A stretch of DNA of 64,000 nucleotides, taken from assembly GCF_003344765.1 (NCBI RefSeq), contig NZ_QPMH01000003.1, positions 292,690-356,689 of the forward strand, written 5' to 3'. Position numbers and translations under genes: made by a program. Below the pieces are notes generated by a model. It was not told the origin of the DNA. It saw only the letters and a list, made by a program, of their open reading frames with translations, and did no database searches. This document shows, piece by piece, positions 17,813 through 26,841 of the stretch. Numbering within the stretch: position 1 is the first letter of the stretch; each line of letters opens with the position of its first letter. This DNA comes from Ferruginivarius sediminum. Lineage in GTDB: Bacteria > Pseudomonadota > Alphaproteobacteria > Kiloniellales > Rhodovibrionaceae.

Positions 17813-19044
17813 ACGCCCATCAACGTCCGGATATCACGGCGATAGTTCGCATAAGTCCGGTCCAGGCGGCGCGCCCACGAGGCGACCTGCCAGGCCGCAA
17901 GGCGTTCGGGATCGCCACAGATCGTCAGCAAGGTCTCGGTCAATCCATCGACGGAAAGCTCGTTCAGGACGGTGCCGTTCTCGCCTTCCGTCGCGCCCAG
18001 CCCCGCCATCCAGGTGTGAACGAGGCCGGTGCCCGCGCTGATCGCCTCGTGCAGGACGCGGGCGCTGCCCTCGAAGAGGCTGGGAAAGACAAAGAGGTCG
18101 GCCTCGCGGTAGTAGCGGACGATGTCCTCGTGCCGGACCTGCGGGACATGCGTGACGCGCCCCGCGAACTTCTCGAAGGTCGTGCCCGGGATATCCATGC
18201 GCCCGACGAGCGTCAGTTCGGCCGCCGACGGCGCTATTCGCGAGATTGCCGGCAGCAGGTACGCCAGCCCCTTGCGCGCTCCCACCGAGCCGGTAAACAG
18301 CAGCTTCACCGGCCGGTCCTCCAGCGGCGCGCGCCGCGGCGGTTCGGCGGGGAAGACCGTTTCGTCATAGCCTTCGTGGACGACCCGCACCTTGCCCGGG
18401 TCGCAGCCGTGCTCGATCATTGTCGAGGCGTTGAAGTCCGAGTTGCAGATGACGAGGTCAGCCAGATCCATCTCCTCGTTCTGGCGATCGATCCACGCCT
18501 GCGAATGCGGCCGATAGGCCTGCGCGAAAAACCCGGGGTGGCGTTCCTGCTCGGCCAGCATCGTCGCGTTCTCGGCCGCCGGGTGGCCGATCGACTGGTT
18601 CAGCACGCAGGTGATGCCGCGTGCCTTGGCCCAGCGGAACACCTCCAGGGAAGAGGTGTCCCAGCCCCAGACGATATCCACCGGCTCGCGCTGCATCAGG
18701 GAGATGACCTGCTGGCCGAAGCGGCGGTTGCCCCAGGCATTGACGCGCCGGATCAGCCGGTCCCAACGCAGGCGCCACAGCATCAGCTCGACGAACTCCA
18801 GGATTCCCATGCGGCGGACATGGCGGTTGTCCAGCAGCGGGAAGTAGCGCTTCAGCAACAGGCGCCGCAGGCGGGCGCCGGCCTCTCCCGGCAGGATCGC
18901 CGCCAGACGGACGGCCCGGCTGTCGGGATGAAAGTAGGCCGAGGTCGCGTACCATGCGAGCGCGCCCGCGTCCTGGAACGCGACGGCGCGTTGCCAAGCG
19001 TCCTGCGTGCCGGGATGGAAGACGCCGATACGCGGCTTGGTCAC
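17809..19044 (-). CDS. Glycosyltransferase family 4 type
   Basis: The start is set at the GTG at 19044 (VTKPRIGVFHPGTQDAW), which has AGAGGAAGG upstream at good spacing, giving 411 residues. The donor half shows VKLLFTGSVGARKGLAYLLP, LVGRMD and EADLFVFPSLFEGSARVLHE, the hallmark E-x7-E region of GT4 enzymes. It lies between the flippase and polymerase genes and is coupled to the latter. It probably adds a sugar to the undecaprenyl-linked repeat unit. The specificity is unknown. Confidence 0.88.
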   Translation of the reverse strand: MTKPRIGVFHPGTQDAWQRAVAFQDAGALAWYATSAYFHPDSRAVRLAAILPGEAGARLRRLLLKRYFPLLDNRHVRRMGILEFVELMLWRLRWDRLIRRVNAWGNRRFGQQVISLMQREPVDIVWGWDTSSLEVFRWAKARGITCVLNQSIGHPAAENATMLAEQERHPGFFAQAYRPHSQAWIDRQNEEMDLADLVICNSDFNASTMIEHGCDPGKVRVVHEGYDETVFPAEPPRRAPLEDRPVKLLFTGSVGARKGLAYLLPAISRIAPSAAELTLVGRMDIPGTTFEKFAGRVTHVPQVRHEDIVRYYREADLFVFPSLFEGSARVLHEAISAGTGLVHTWMAGLGATEGENGTVLNELSVDGLTETLLTICGDPERLAAWQVASWARRLDRTYANYRRDIRTLMGV

Positions 19045-19104
19045 GCGCACCTTCCTCTCTTTGCCATTTCCGCGCCAGCGCAATCCGAATGCACGTGTCC
19101 TCCC

Positions 19105-20445
19105 TTAGGCCGGATTCGCGAAAATGGTCGGGTTGATGGTAAGCCGCCGGATGACGGCGCGCGCCAGCAGCAGGTTCCACATGACCATCGTGCCGCCCGT
19201 GGCGATGGCCGCACCCTCAAGCCCGTAAAGCGGGATCAGGACGAAGTTCAACGCCACGTTCGCCACTGTCCCGAAGAACACCGCCCACATCGTGTCCCGC
19301 TCGAACCCCGACATGTTCAGCAGCAGTGCGGTCGAGCCGCAAGCGACACGCGCGAGGTTGGCGCCCACCAGGATCGTCAGCGCAAGCCACCCGGCGGCGA
19401 AGCCGGCACCGACGATGCCGAGCAGCGCATCGCCCGCAAAGGCGAACACCAGGAAGCCGAGGCCCGCCGGAACCATCAGCAGCCGGGCGGCCCTCACCAC
19501 AAGCGCCTGCAATCGCGAACGGTCGCGCGACACCCACAGCCGGGCCACGATAGGCGCCAGAACCGCCTCCGCCGCGCCGAGCGGCAGCGCCATCAACTCG
19601 GCCATCCGGGTCGCGACGTGATAGATTCCGGCCGCCGACGTATCGGCCATGGCGCCCAGCATGACGATGTCGGTATTGCGCAGGACGACGGTCAGCCCCG
19701 CCGTCCACATCATCGGCAGCGCGGCCAGCAGCCAGCGTGGCGTTTCGAACCTCGGCACCGGGTGCGGCAGGGTGCGCTCCTGCCGGAACAGGTAAAGCGC
19801 GACGAGGACCGCCGCCGTGCACAGGGCAACGCCGTGCAGCAGCAGGGCAACGAACCCGTCCGCCGGAATTCCCAGAACGATCGCCCCGGCAATGAGGAGA
19901 AGAACCCCCAGATAGCGCAGCACCCCGTCCGCCAGTTCGCCGGCCATCGCCTGCTCGCGGCCGATAAGCCAGGCGCCCATCAGGCGCAGCGCCACCACCG
20001 GCACGACAAGGCAGGCGGTGGCGAAGAACAACCAGGAGTCGCGCGGCGGCGGCCAGGGAAGAAATCCGCCCAGGGTCGCGATTGCCGCCACGGGAACCAG
20101 GACGATGGCCAGCAGCGCAACATACTGCAGTGTCCGCCGGGCCAGCCCGGTACGAAGCCCCCAGGCGTCGCGCTGCTCGTAGACGGCCACGCTGCGGGTC
20201 AGAAGCTGTGGCAGGCCAAGCGCCCCGAACATGGCCAGCAGGCTCAGGACGGAGAGCGCAACGGCATATCGGCCGTACTCCGCCGGGCCAAGCCAGCGCG
20301 CCGCCAGGAACGCCGCGGCGAAGGTCAGGCCGGTGCGGGCGATCCGAAGGCCGCCGGCGCCCGCCGTTCGCCGCGCCAGGTGGTGCCCCCTCAACGATCT
20401 CAGGCTTGCCAGACCGTCGCCCAGCGCTTGCGTCACATTCGCCAT
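19105..20445 (-). CDS. Wzx-like polysaccharide flippase (MOP superfamily)
   Basis: The 446-residue protein has about 12-14 hydrophobic helices. Early on, ARWLGPAEYGRYAVALSVLS matches the conserved N-terminal region of Wzx/RfbX flippases, and IYHVATRMAELMALPLGAAE is the matching second half. It would turn lipid-linked repeat units across the inner membrane. It follows the initiating transferase gene and precedes a glycosyltransferase gene, as expected in a Wzx/Wzy locus. Confidence 0.88.
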   Translation of the reverse strand: MANVTQALGDGLASLRSLRGHHLARRTAGAGGLRIARTGLTFAAAFLAARWLGPAEYGRYAVALSVLSLLAMFGALGLPQLLTRSVAVYEQRDAWGLRTGLARRTLQYVALLAIVLVPVAAIATLGGFLPWPPPRDSWLFFATACLVVPVVALRLMGAWLIGREQAMAGELADGVLRYLGVLLLIAGAIVLGIPADGFVALLLHGVALCTAAVLVALYLFRQERTLPHPVPRFETPRWLLAALPMMWTAGLTVVLRNTDIVMLGAMADTSAAGIYHVATRMAELMALPLGAAEAVLAPIVARLWVSRDRSRLQALVVRAARLLMVPAGLGFLVFAFAGDALLGIVGAGFAAGWLALTILVGANLARVACGSTALLLNMSGFERDTMWAVFFGTVANVALNFVLIPLYGLEGAAIATGGTMVMWNLLLARAVIRRLTINPTIFANPA

Positions 20446-20479
20446 GCCCGGGCCCGGTCAGTTTCGCTCATGCGCGCGA

Positions 20480-21955
20480 TCAGTACGCATTCCGATGGCT
20501 TAGCTTTAACAGGGTTATCGCGATGATCCGCAGATCCAGCCAGAGCGACCAGTTGTCGATGTAATAGAGATCGTGTTCAACCCGCTTCTCGATCTTCTCG
20601 ACGATGTCCGTATCGCCGCGCCAGCCGTTGACCTGCGCCCAGCCGGTGATGCCCGGCAGCACGCGGTGGCGATGGGCGTATTCCTTCACCGCCTCGCGAT
20701 AGGGAATGCCGCCCGCCTTGGCCGAGATCGCGTGCGGGCGCGGCCCGACAATCGACATCTCCCCTTTCAGCACGTTCAGGAGTTGCGGCAATTCGTCGAG
20801 GCTGGTGCGGCGCAGGACCACCCCGACCTTCGTGACGCGCGGATCGCCGGGCACCGTCAGCCGTTCCGCCGCCAGATCCTGCTGCGTCTGGTACATCGTG
20901 CGGAACTTGTAGACCCGGAAAAGGTTGTTGTTGAAGCCGTGGCGCGGCTGCCGGAAGAACACGGGGCCGCGGCTCTCCAACTTGATGGCAAGGGCGATCA
21001 ACAGCATCAACGGCGATGCGGACAGAAGGGCGACAGTGCCGATCAGGTAGTCCTCCGCGCGCTTCAGCACGACATCCCAGCCGCTGAGCGGCCGTGTCAT
21101 CAGGTTGATGGCGGGCACGCCCAGGGTCTGCCGCACAGGCCGGCCCATCAGCCGCTCGTCCAGTGCCGGCGGGGCCAGATCGACGTCGACGTTGACGGCG
21201 CGCAAGGGCTCCAGGGTTTCATGCAGCGCGTCCATGTCGCTCCAGGGAAGGACGGCAATCACCCTGTCGACGCCATTCGCTTCCGCCTTGCGAAGCAGGG
21301 CACGAGCGTCGCCGGCCACGTTCGGCTCCGTCCCGCCGGCGTCCGTCCCGGCAACGGTGAAGATGCCGGCAAGCTCGACGCCGGGCTGCGCGTTGTCCGC
21401 AAGGTGCCCGGCCAGCCGCCGGGCATCCGAAAGCAAGCCGGGGCTGGTCAGCAGGGCCACCCTTTGCGTCAACGCGCCCCGCGCGCCGGCCCGGTTCAGG
21501 AGTGCGGCCAGCACGGCGCGAAACGCCAACAGGCCGAAACCGCCAAGCAGGAACCACAGCCCCGCCCAGAGGCGGGAATACTGCTCCGACGTCTTTGTGA
21601 TATAGCCCAGCAGCACGACGATAAGCATGGTCGCCGTCCAGGCAAGGACGGACTTCCGGGCCTGCGTCGGCGAGTCGCTCAAGGCTTCCGCGCCATAGAC
21701 GCCGGCGGCCTGGAATACATTGGCGGCCACCGGCCCGATCAGGACGACGGCGATCAACTCGTCATGGCCTAGGGAAACCGACCCGAAGCGGGCCAAGTAG
21801 GCGAGAACCCCTGTCGCCACCAGGATGGCCAGATCGACCGCGCGCACCACGCCGACGACGACACCCGGCGACCAGCGCGTCCCAATACGCGTGGAACGCC
21901 CGTCGAGAGCGGTCAACGGTTCGCCGATATCCGCCACTTTGCCGTGATCGCTCAT
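20480..21955 (-). CDS. Undecaprenyl-phosphate sugar phosphotransferase (initiating enzyme)
   Basis: The enzyme starts polysaccharide synthesis by moving a sugar-1-phosphate onto undecaprenyl phosphate. From the ATG at 21955 (GAGAGG ribosome site) it has 491 residues: four to five N-terminal membrane helices, a cytoplasmic nucleotide-binding-like domain, and a C-terminal bacterial sugar transferase domain. The domain starts near [20 protein letters not shown] and contains [40 protein letters not shown] and VGPRPHA. This is the WcaJ/ExoY-type full-length layout; glucose-1-phosphate is likely but not proven. It is the first gene of the minus-strand synthesis run. Confidence 0.93.
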   Translation of the reverse strand: MSDHGKVADIGEPLTALDGRSTRIGTRWSPGVVVGVVRAVDLAILVATGVLAYLARFGSVSLGHDELIAVVLIGPVAANVFQAAGVYGAEALSDSPTQARKSVLAWTATMLIVVLLGYITKTSEQYSRLWAGLWFLLGGFGLLAFRAVLAALLNRAGARGALTQRVALLTSPGLLSDARRLAGHLADNAQPGVELAGIFTVAGTDAGGTEPNVAGDARALLRKAEANGVDRVIAVLPWSDMDALHETLEPLRAVNVDVDLAPPALDERLMGRPVRQTLGVPAINLMTRPLSGWDVVLKRAEDYLIGTVALLSASPLMLLIALAIKLESRGPVFFRQPRHGFNNNLFRVYKFRTMYQTQQDLAAERLTVPGDPRVTKVGVVLRRTSLDELPQLLNVLKGEMSIVGPRPHAISAKAGGIPYREAVKEYAHRHRVLPGITGWAQVNGWRGDTDIVEKIEKRVEHDLYYIDNWSLWLDLRIIAITLLKLSHRNAY

Positions 21956-22172
21956 CCAAGCCTCTCGGCGGCACCGCGGTGTGGCCATCGGCATCCTGCC
22001 GGCCGCTCGACACGCTCGATCGGCAACGGCCGCCACGCGGGGCGGCGCTTGCGAGCGGTCGCCGGATAAGGCTTCCGGTCGGCGGACAGGCTTATCACAT
22101 CAATCATCGATCGGCGATAGTCTTGTTCTTTCGTGGTAGTCTTCGTCGCATTCGAAACAGGAGGTCCGGCGC

Positions 22173-23504
22173 GTGGTCGAGATGTTGTTCCTCACCCTCG
22201 TCGCCCTGGCGCCGGCCGCTTTCGGCGCCGCGCCCGCGTGGGCCTGGGCGACACTGGCCTGCGGCTTCGCGCTGGCCGTGGCAGGTCATGGCGCAAAGAG
22301 TCTGAGGTCCGATTCGTACGCACCCGCGATTCCGTCCCTCGTGCTTTCCGCAATCGTTTGCCTCGGCTTCGTCCTTCTGGCCGCGCTTGCGCAGGGAATC
22401 CCCGGACTGCCAGGCGCGCACCCTCTGTGGGAACCGGCTGAAAGCGCGCTTGCAACGCCGGTCCCGACAAGCATCGCCGTCGACCCGCCGGCTGCCCGGG
22501 CGGGGCTTGCCGGCATTCTCATGGTCTGCGGCGTCGCGTGGCTCGCGCGCGAAGAGGGCTGCCGGACGGATGCGGCACGGCACCGCCTGCTGAAGGTCGT
22601 CGCCGGAAGCGCGGCGGTCTATGCCGGCTATGGCCTGCTGGCACATGCGGGGGGCTGGGACACCGTTCTGTGGGTGGAGAAAGCGGCGTACCGCAACTCC
22701 GTCACCGGCCCCTTCGTCAACCGCAACGCCTTCGCCGGCTATCTCGGCCTCGCGCTTCTGGCGTGCAGCAGCCTGCTCGCCGCGCGGGTGCGGGCGGAGG
22801 GACCGGCAACGCTGTTCGGACATGCATGGCCGTGGAGCGCGGCGTGGCTGTTGCTGGCCGCCGCGCTTCTGGGCACGCAATCGCGCGGCGGAATTGTCGC
22901 CGGCGGCATTGCGCTGATGGCGTGGCTGGCGGCCGCGCCGCGCGGGAGGGGCGGGTGGACGCGGACGATCGCACTCGCCGGCACCGCGCTCGTGGTCGCG
23001 GGAGCCATCGGCCTTGCGCTCGACCACCGATTCGTCGATCTGGCGAAGCATGCCGAACAGCGCCTGTCGCTTTACGCGTCCGCCTGGAACCTCATCTCGG
23101 AGCGTCCGTGGCTGGGACACGGTCTTGGCAGCTTCGCCGACATGTTTGCAGCCGTCGCTCCGCCAGACACGCACAGGATCTTCGTTCACGTTCATAACAC
23201 GTACCTGGCGACGGCGTTCGCCCTTGGCATACCCGCCGCCATCGCCGCCGCGGCGGCGGTCGCGCTGCTGGCCGTGAACGGCTGGATCGCGGCACGCCAG
23301 GGCGCACCCGCCGGCCGTGTCGGCTTTGCCGCCGCCGTCCTGCTGGGCGCGCACGGCCTGATCGACTTCGCGCCGCAGGTTCCGGCCGTCGCCATCACCG
23401 GCGCCGCCCTGCTTGGCTTTGCGGCGGCACGGCCCCCGCGCCCGCCCCGACGGCACGCCGCAGGACGTCCGCGCGCCCGCTGGCTTGCGCGGCAGCCGTC
23501 GTGA
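22173..23504 (+). CDS. O-antigen-ligase/Wzy-like membrane protein (copy 1)
   Basis: The 443-residue protein has about 11 membrane helices and the family motifs TGPFVNRNAFAGYLGL, LGTQSRGG and RPWLGHGLGSF, with VHNTYL in the main periplasmic loop. These mark the O-antigen ligase/polymerase superfamily. An AGGAGGT ribosome site precedes the GTG. Its 3' end overlaps the convergent gene for a membrane-anchored helical protein by 110 bases. A paralogue at 32369 has the same convergent overlap. It would ligate or polymerise a lipid-linked glycan on the periplasmic side. Confidence 0.85.
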   Translation: MVEMLFLTLVALAPAAFGAAPAWAWATLACGFALAVAGHGAKSLRSDSYAPAIPSLVLSAIVCLGFVLLAALAQGIPGLPGAHPLWEPAESALATPVPTSIAVDPPAARAGLAGILMVCGVAWLAREEGCRTDAARHRLLKVVAGSAAVYAGYGLLAHAGGWDTVLWVEKAAYRNSVTGPFVNRNAFAGYLGLALLACSSLLAARVRAEGPATLFGHAWPWSAAWLLLAAALLGTQSRGGIVAGGIALMAWLAAAPRGRGGWTRTIALAGTALVVAGAIGLALDHRFVDLAKHAEQRLSLYASAWNLISERPWLGHGLGSFADMFAAVAPPDTHRIFVHVHNTYLATAFALGIPAAIAAAAAVALLAVNGWIAARQGAPAGRVGFAAAVLLGAHGLIDFAPQVPAVAITGAALLGFAAARPPRPPRRHAAGRPRARWLARQPS

Positions 23505-24096
23505 AGGCCCTGTCGACCTGCCATGCCAACCGCAATTGGCGGTCCAGCGCCGAACGCCCGATCCGTCGCGCCGCCAGGGGCCAGAGGCGGAGGATCAACT
23601 CGGCGCGGGCCGGTGCAAGGCCGCGCTCCGTCGGGCCCGTGCGGATCGACAGGTCAAGCGCCTCGACGATAGTGGGCGCCGGGCGCGACAGCCGATAGCG
23701 AACCAGCGCCAGCCGTGTCCAGGCCTGCGCATTGGCCGGGGCCAGTGAAAGGCCGCGAACCAGTTCCCGCTCCGCCGCCTGTAGGTGGCGATTTGCACCG
23801 GCCACCCCTGCCCTGCCCGCCAACGCCAGGTGGGCGAGGGCGAGACGGAAGCGGCCGTGCCCATCCTCCCGCCACCGCAGGGCCATCCGCTCGGTCGCGA
23901 TGGAATGCCGTAGCCGCACGGTCGAAGGCGGCGATCCCCGGCGAATCTCCTCGACTGCCGGGCGTGCGGGAAGCCAGGCCAGGGACGCCACCGCAATCGG
24001 CAGTGCCAGGGCCAGAAGCGCGGCGCCGATCAGAATAGCGGCCGCACCTCGCAGCCTCCGCCTATCCCTTGTAGTGGGCTCTAAGTGCGCGGCCAT
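23395..24096 (-). CDS. Membrane-anchored helical-repeat (TPR-like) protein (copy 1)
   Basis: With the start at the ATG at 24096 the protein has 233 residues: an Arg-rich N-terminus, one membrane helix (about 20-42) and a helical region with a TPR-like unit (about LSLAPANAQAWTRLALVRYR). It overlaps the end of the Wzc gene by 35 bases, so the two are coupled, and overlaps the convergent ligase gene by 110 bases. The gene at 33785 has the same layout and position. I do not know a named family. A partner role for the ligase is inferred from the repeated arrangement. Confidence 0.7.
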   Translation of the reverse strand: MAAHLEPTTRDRRRLRGAAAILIGAALLALALPIAVASLAWLPARPAVEEIRRGSPPSTVRLRHSIATERMALRWREDGHGRFRLALAHLALAGRAGVAGANRHLQAAERELVRGLSLAPANAQAWTRLALVRYRLSRPAPTIVEALDLSIRTGPTERGLAPARAELILRLWPLAARRIGRSALDRQLRLAWQVDRAFTTAAAQASGRADVLRRAVGAGAGAVPPQSQAGRRR

Positions 24097-26266
24097 GGAT
24101 CGGCTTGTCGGCGGTGTCGTAGTGCCTGTAACGCTTCGAATCCACGCGGGAGAGCACCGCGCCCGAGAGCATTGCCCCGGCATCGCGGAGAGTCCTGGCC
24201 GCCAAGGCGACGCTCTCGCGCGGGGTCTTGCGCCAGCGGGTCACCAGAATCGTCGCGTCGGTCAGCGGCGCCAGGACGCGCGCATCGGCGAATGGCAGCG
24301 TGGGCGGCGAATCGACGATCACGGCATCGTAGTGGGCGGCCAGCGCCTCGACCGTCAGCGCCAGACGCCTGCCGGACAGCCTGCGCCCCGGATCCCGTCC
24401 CGCCTCGCCCGCGCAGATCACGTGCAGCCCGCTCTCCCTGTCGCGACGGATGACGCCCTGAAGCGGTACGCGTCCGGCCAGATACTCGGCAAGGCCGAAG
24501 CCGGGTTTCCAACCGAAGAAACGGTGCGCGCGGGGCCGACGCAGGTCGGCCTCCACCAGGATGACGCGCTTTCGCTCGCGCGCCAGCATCCGGGCAAGCG
24601 TCACGGCCAGCGTCGTCTTCCCCTCCTGCGGCAAGGCCGAGGTCACGAGTATCGAACGCGGGGTGCGCTCCGGATCGCCGTTTTGCATGCCCGCATACAT
24701 GCATCGAACCGACTCCGCGAAATCGGACGTCGGCTCGCTGATGGCATGGCGCGCCAGCCTGCGTTCCCGCCCAGTCGGCACAGGCCCGGACGGTACCGAT
24801 GCCAGGACCTTGAGCCCGGCGTGCGCTTCCAGCATGTCCGGCGTTGCGACCGTGCGGTCGAAACGTTCCATCAGCATTGCGGCACCTATGCCGCTGAGCA
24901 GCGCCGTAAGAAACGCCAGGATCATGACAGGTCCGATCCAAGGTGTACTCGGGTCGCTGGGCGGCGAGGCCGCCGAGATCACGCGGGCGTCGGGCTGCTG
25001 CAGACCCTGGCTGAGCGACGTCCGCTCAAGCCGCTCGGACAAGGTGTTCAACAGCGAGCCTTCCGCCTCCATCTTTCGCTGGAGCCGGCGAAGCCGCGTC
25101 CTGGCATCCGCCTGACGGTCCGTCTTGCGCCGCATCTCGCCAAGTTCGAGCTCCAGCGTCATCTCGTGCGCCCGCGCGACCTCAAGCTCGCCGCGCAGAT
25201 CCGAGAGGATGCGGCGTCCTTCCTCGGCCAGCTCCTGGCGCAGCCCTTCCAGCTCCGCGTTCACGTCCACCATCCTCGGGTGCCGGGGTCCGTACTCGGG
25301 GGACATCTCCCACTTACGCCGCAGCAACTTGGCAAGCTGCGCCTGTAATTCTTCAGCCAAGGGTGAGCGGAGGCCGGTGGGAACCGCGTTCGGACCGCTT
25401 TCCTCTAGGCCGCGCCGCAACGCCGCCAGCCGGGTTTCGATTTTCGCCCGCTCGGCCCGGGAATCCACCAGCTTGGCTTCTAGATCGCCAAGGCGTTTGG
25501 CATCGACGCCGGCGCCGCCGTCGCCAGCCAGTCCCGATTCCCGGCGGTGGTTTTCGAGCGCCCGCTCCGCCGCCTCGACACGCTCGCGCTGACGCGCAAC
25601 GCGCGCTTCGAGTGCATCGGAGGTTCGGGCCCTGGCGCGAGAAACCGCCGCCTGCCGCTGGGCCAGATAATCCTGCACCAGCGCATTGGCGATGCGCGCC
25701 GCCTTGTCGGCATCCCGGCTCAACACCGCAACCTCGATAACGCGGGAGCGCCCGAGAATACGCACCGACATCTTTTCGCGCAGCGCGGCGACGGTACGGG
25801 CACGCTGCCTCTCGATCCGAAGCTCGCGCGGGGAAGGCGTGGCGACGAAACCCAGCCGCGAGAACAATCCACCGGCGGGACGGACGGCTGGATTGAACTC
25901 CGGGTCCAGCAGGAGTTGCCGCTCTCGCACGACCCGGCGGAGCAGTTCGCGGGAACGCAGGACCTCCACCTCGCTGGCGATCGCGGCACCTGTCCCGGAC
26001 CCGGTTTCGCCGCCATCCGTGTCGGCGGCCTCGCGCGGCATCAGCATCACCTCCGCCGTTGCCGTGTAGCTTTCGGGCACGGCCAGCGTGACAAGCGCGG
26101 TCGCCAGCAGGATCAGGGCCGCTACACCCGCCACCGTGGATCGACGCCGCCACAGCACACGCAGCGCATCCGCGCCGTCCGGCGCAGCCGGGCTTTGCGG
26201 CTGCCGCGCGGCCATGGGGACTGTCCGGCTCGGCGCGGGCGATAGCTGTGGGAGTGTGCCATGCAT
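24062..26266 (-). CDS. Wzc/GumC-type polysaccharide co-polymerase with tyrosine-kinase domain (copy 1)
   Basis: The 734-residue protein has an N-terminal Wzz domain with a first membrane helix (about 46-63), a long periplasmic coiled coil, a second helix (about 440-460) and a C-terminal BY-kinase ATPase domain. The kinase has Walker A SALPQEGKTT near residue 541, Walker A' VILVEADLRRPR (Glu where Asp is usual) and Walker B AVIVDSPP near 649. The C-terminal tail has only three tyrosines (YRHYD and HYKG), fewer than the paralogue at 34518. It sets chain length and links synthesis to the Wza channel. Confidence 0.9.
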   Translation of the reverse strand: MHGTLPQLSPAPSRTVPMAARQPQSPAAPDGADALRVLWRRRSTVAGVAALILLATALVTLAVPESYTATAEVMLMPREAADTDGGETGSGTGAAIASEVEVLRSRELLRRVVRERQLLLDPEFNPAVRPAGGLFSRLGFVATPSPRELRIERQRARTVAALREKMSVRILGRSRVIEVAVLSRDADKAARIANALVQDYLAQRQAAVSRARARTSDALEARVARQRERVEAAERALENHRRESGLAGDGGAGVDAKRLGDLEAKLVDSRAERAKIETRLAALRRGLEESGPNAVPTGLRSPLAEELQAQLAKLLRRKWEMSPEYGPRHPRMVDVNAELEGLRQELAEEGRRILSDLRGELEVARAHEMTLELELGEMRRKTDRQADARTRLRRLQRKMEAEGSLLNTLSERLERTSLSQGLQQPDARVISAASPPSDPSTPWIGPVMILAFLTALLSGIGAAMLMERFDRTVATPDMLEAHAGLKVLASVPSGPVPTGRERRLARHAISEPTSDFAESVRCMYAGMQNGDPERTPRSILVTSALPQEGKTTLAVTLARMLARERKRVILVEADLRRPRAHRFFGWKPGFGLAEYLAGRVPLQGVIRRDRESGLHVICAGEAGRDPGRRLSGRRLALTVEALAAHYDAVIVDSPPTLPFADARVLAPLTDATILVTRWRKTPRESVALAARTLRDAGAMLSGAVLSRVDSKRYRHYDTADKPIHGRALRAHYKG

Positions 26267-26280
26267 GACGCGAATCCGGC

Positions 26281-26829
26281 CTAGAAGAGATCGCGTTCGG
26301 GAACGCGGACGATGTCGCCGGGGCCGACGGCATCCTCTTCGTCAGCGGGCTTTCCCCGCCGCGAAGAACCCCTGGCACGCAGGACGCTTACAGCCGTCCT
26401 GTCGGCATGCTCGGTGTAACCACCGGCCAGCGCGATGGCGCCCATCACGGTCAGGCCGCGTTCATAGGGGTACCGGCCGGGTTGTTCCACCTCGCCCAGC
26501 ACGTAGATCGGCCGATGGCCGAGGACTTGCACCGTGACGCGAGGGCTCCTCAGGTAGTCCGGCCGCAGTGCCCGCACGATTGCCGCCTCCGCCCCGCGCA
26601 GGGTTTCGCCGTCGAGGGCGACGCGCCCCGCCAGCGGAAGCGAAACCGAGCCGCTACGATCCAGACGGAACTCCCCGGAAAGGTCTTCATGGCCATACAC
26701 CGTCACGCCGATCCGGTCGCCAGGGACCAGACGGTAAGGGCGCGCGTCGTCCCGCGCGCGAAGCGGCAGCGCCGAGGCGATCATGGCGATCAGCAAGACG
26801 GCGACGAAGACGATCCTCAAGCGCACCAT
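26281..26829 (-). CDS. Wza-type polysaccharide export protein without lipobox (copy 1)
   Basis: The 182-residue protein has the Poly_export block YRLVPGDRIGVTVYGHEDLS followed by an SLBB-like region (VYVLGEVEQPGRYPY form; here IYVLGEVEQPGRYPYERG) and ends at RVPERDLF. The signal peptide ends in LPLRA and there is no lipobox Cys, unlike the paralogue at 37135, so the protein may not be acylated. It is short compared with Escherichia coli Wza (about 380 residues), as is common in alphaproteobacteria. It lies 14 bases upstream of the Wzc gene. Confidence 0.88.
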   Translation of the reverse strand: MVRLRIVFVAVLLIAMIASALPLRARDDARPYRLVPGDRIGVTVYGHEDLSGEFRLDRSGSVSLPLAGRVALDGETLRGAEAAIVRALRPDYLRSPRVTVQVLGHRPIYVLGEVEQPGRYPYERGLTVMGAIALAGGYTEHADRTAVSVLRARGSSRRGKPADEEDAVGPGDIVRVPERDLF

Positions 26830-26841
26830 CGCCGCCCCGCA

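Noticed and set aside
22104..23456. Long minus-strand frame opposite the first ligase gene
   Set aside because: High-GC DNA gives long antisense frames. This one is rich in Arg, Gly and Gln, has no motif, and lies fully inside a clear membrane-protein gene.
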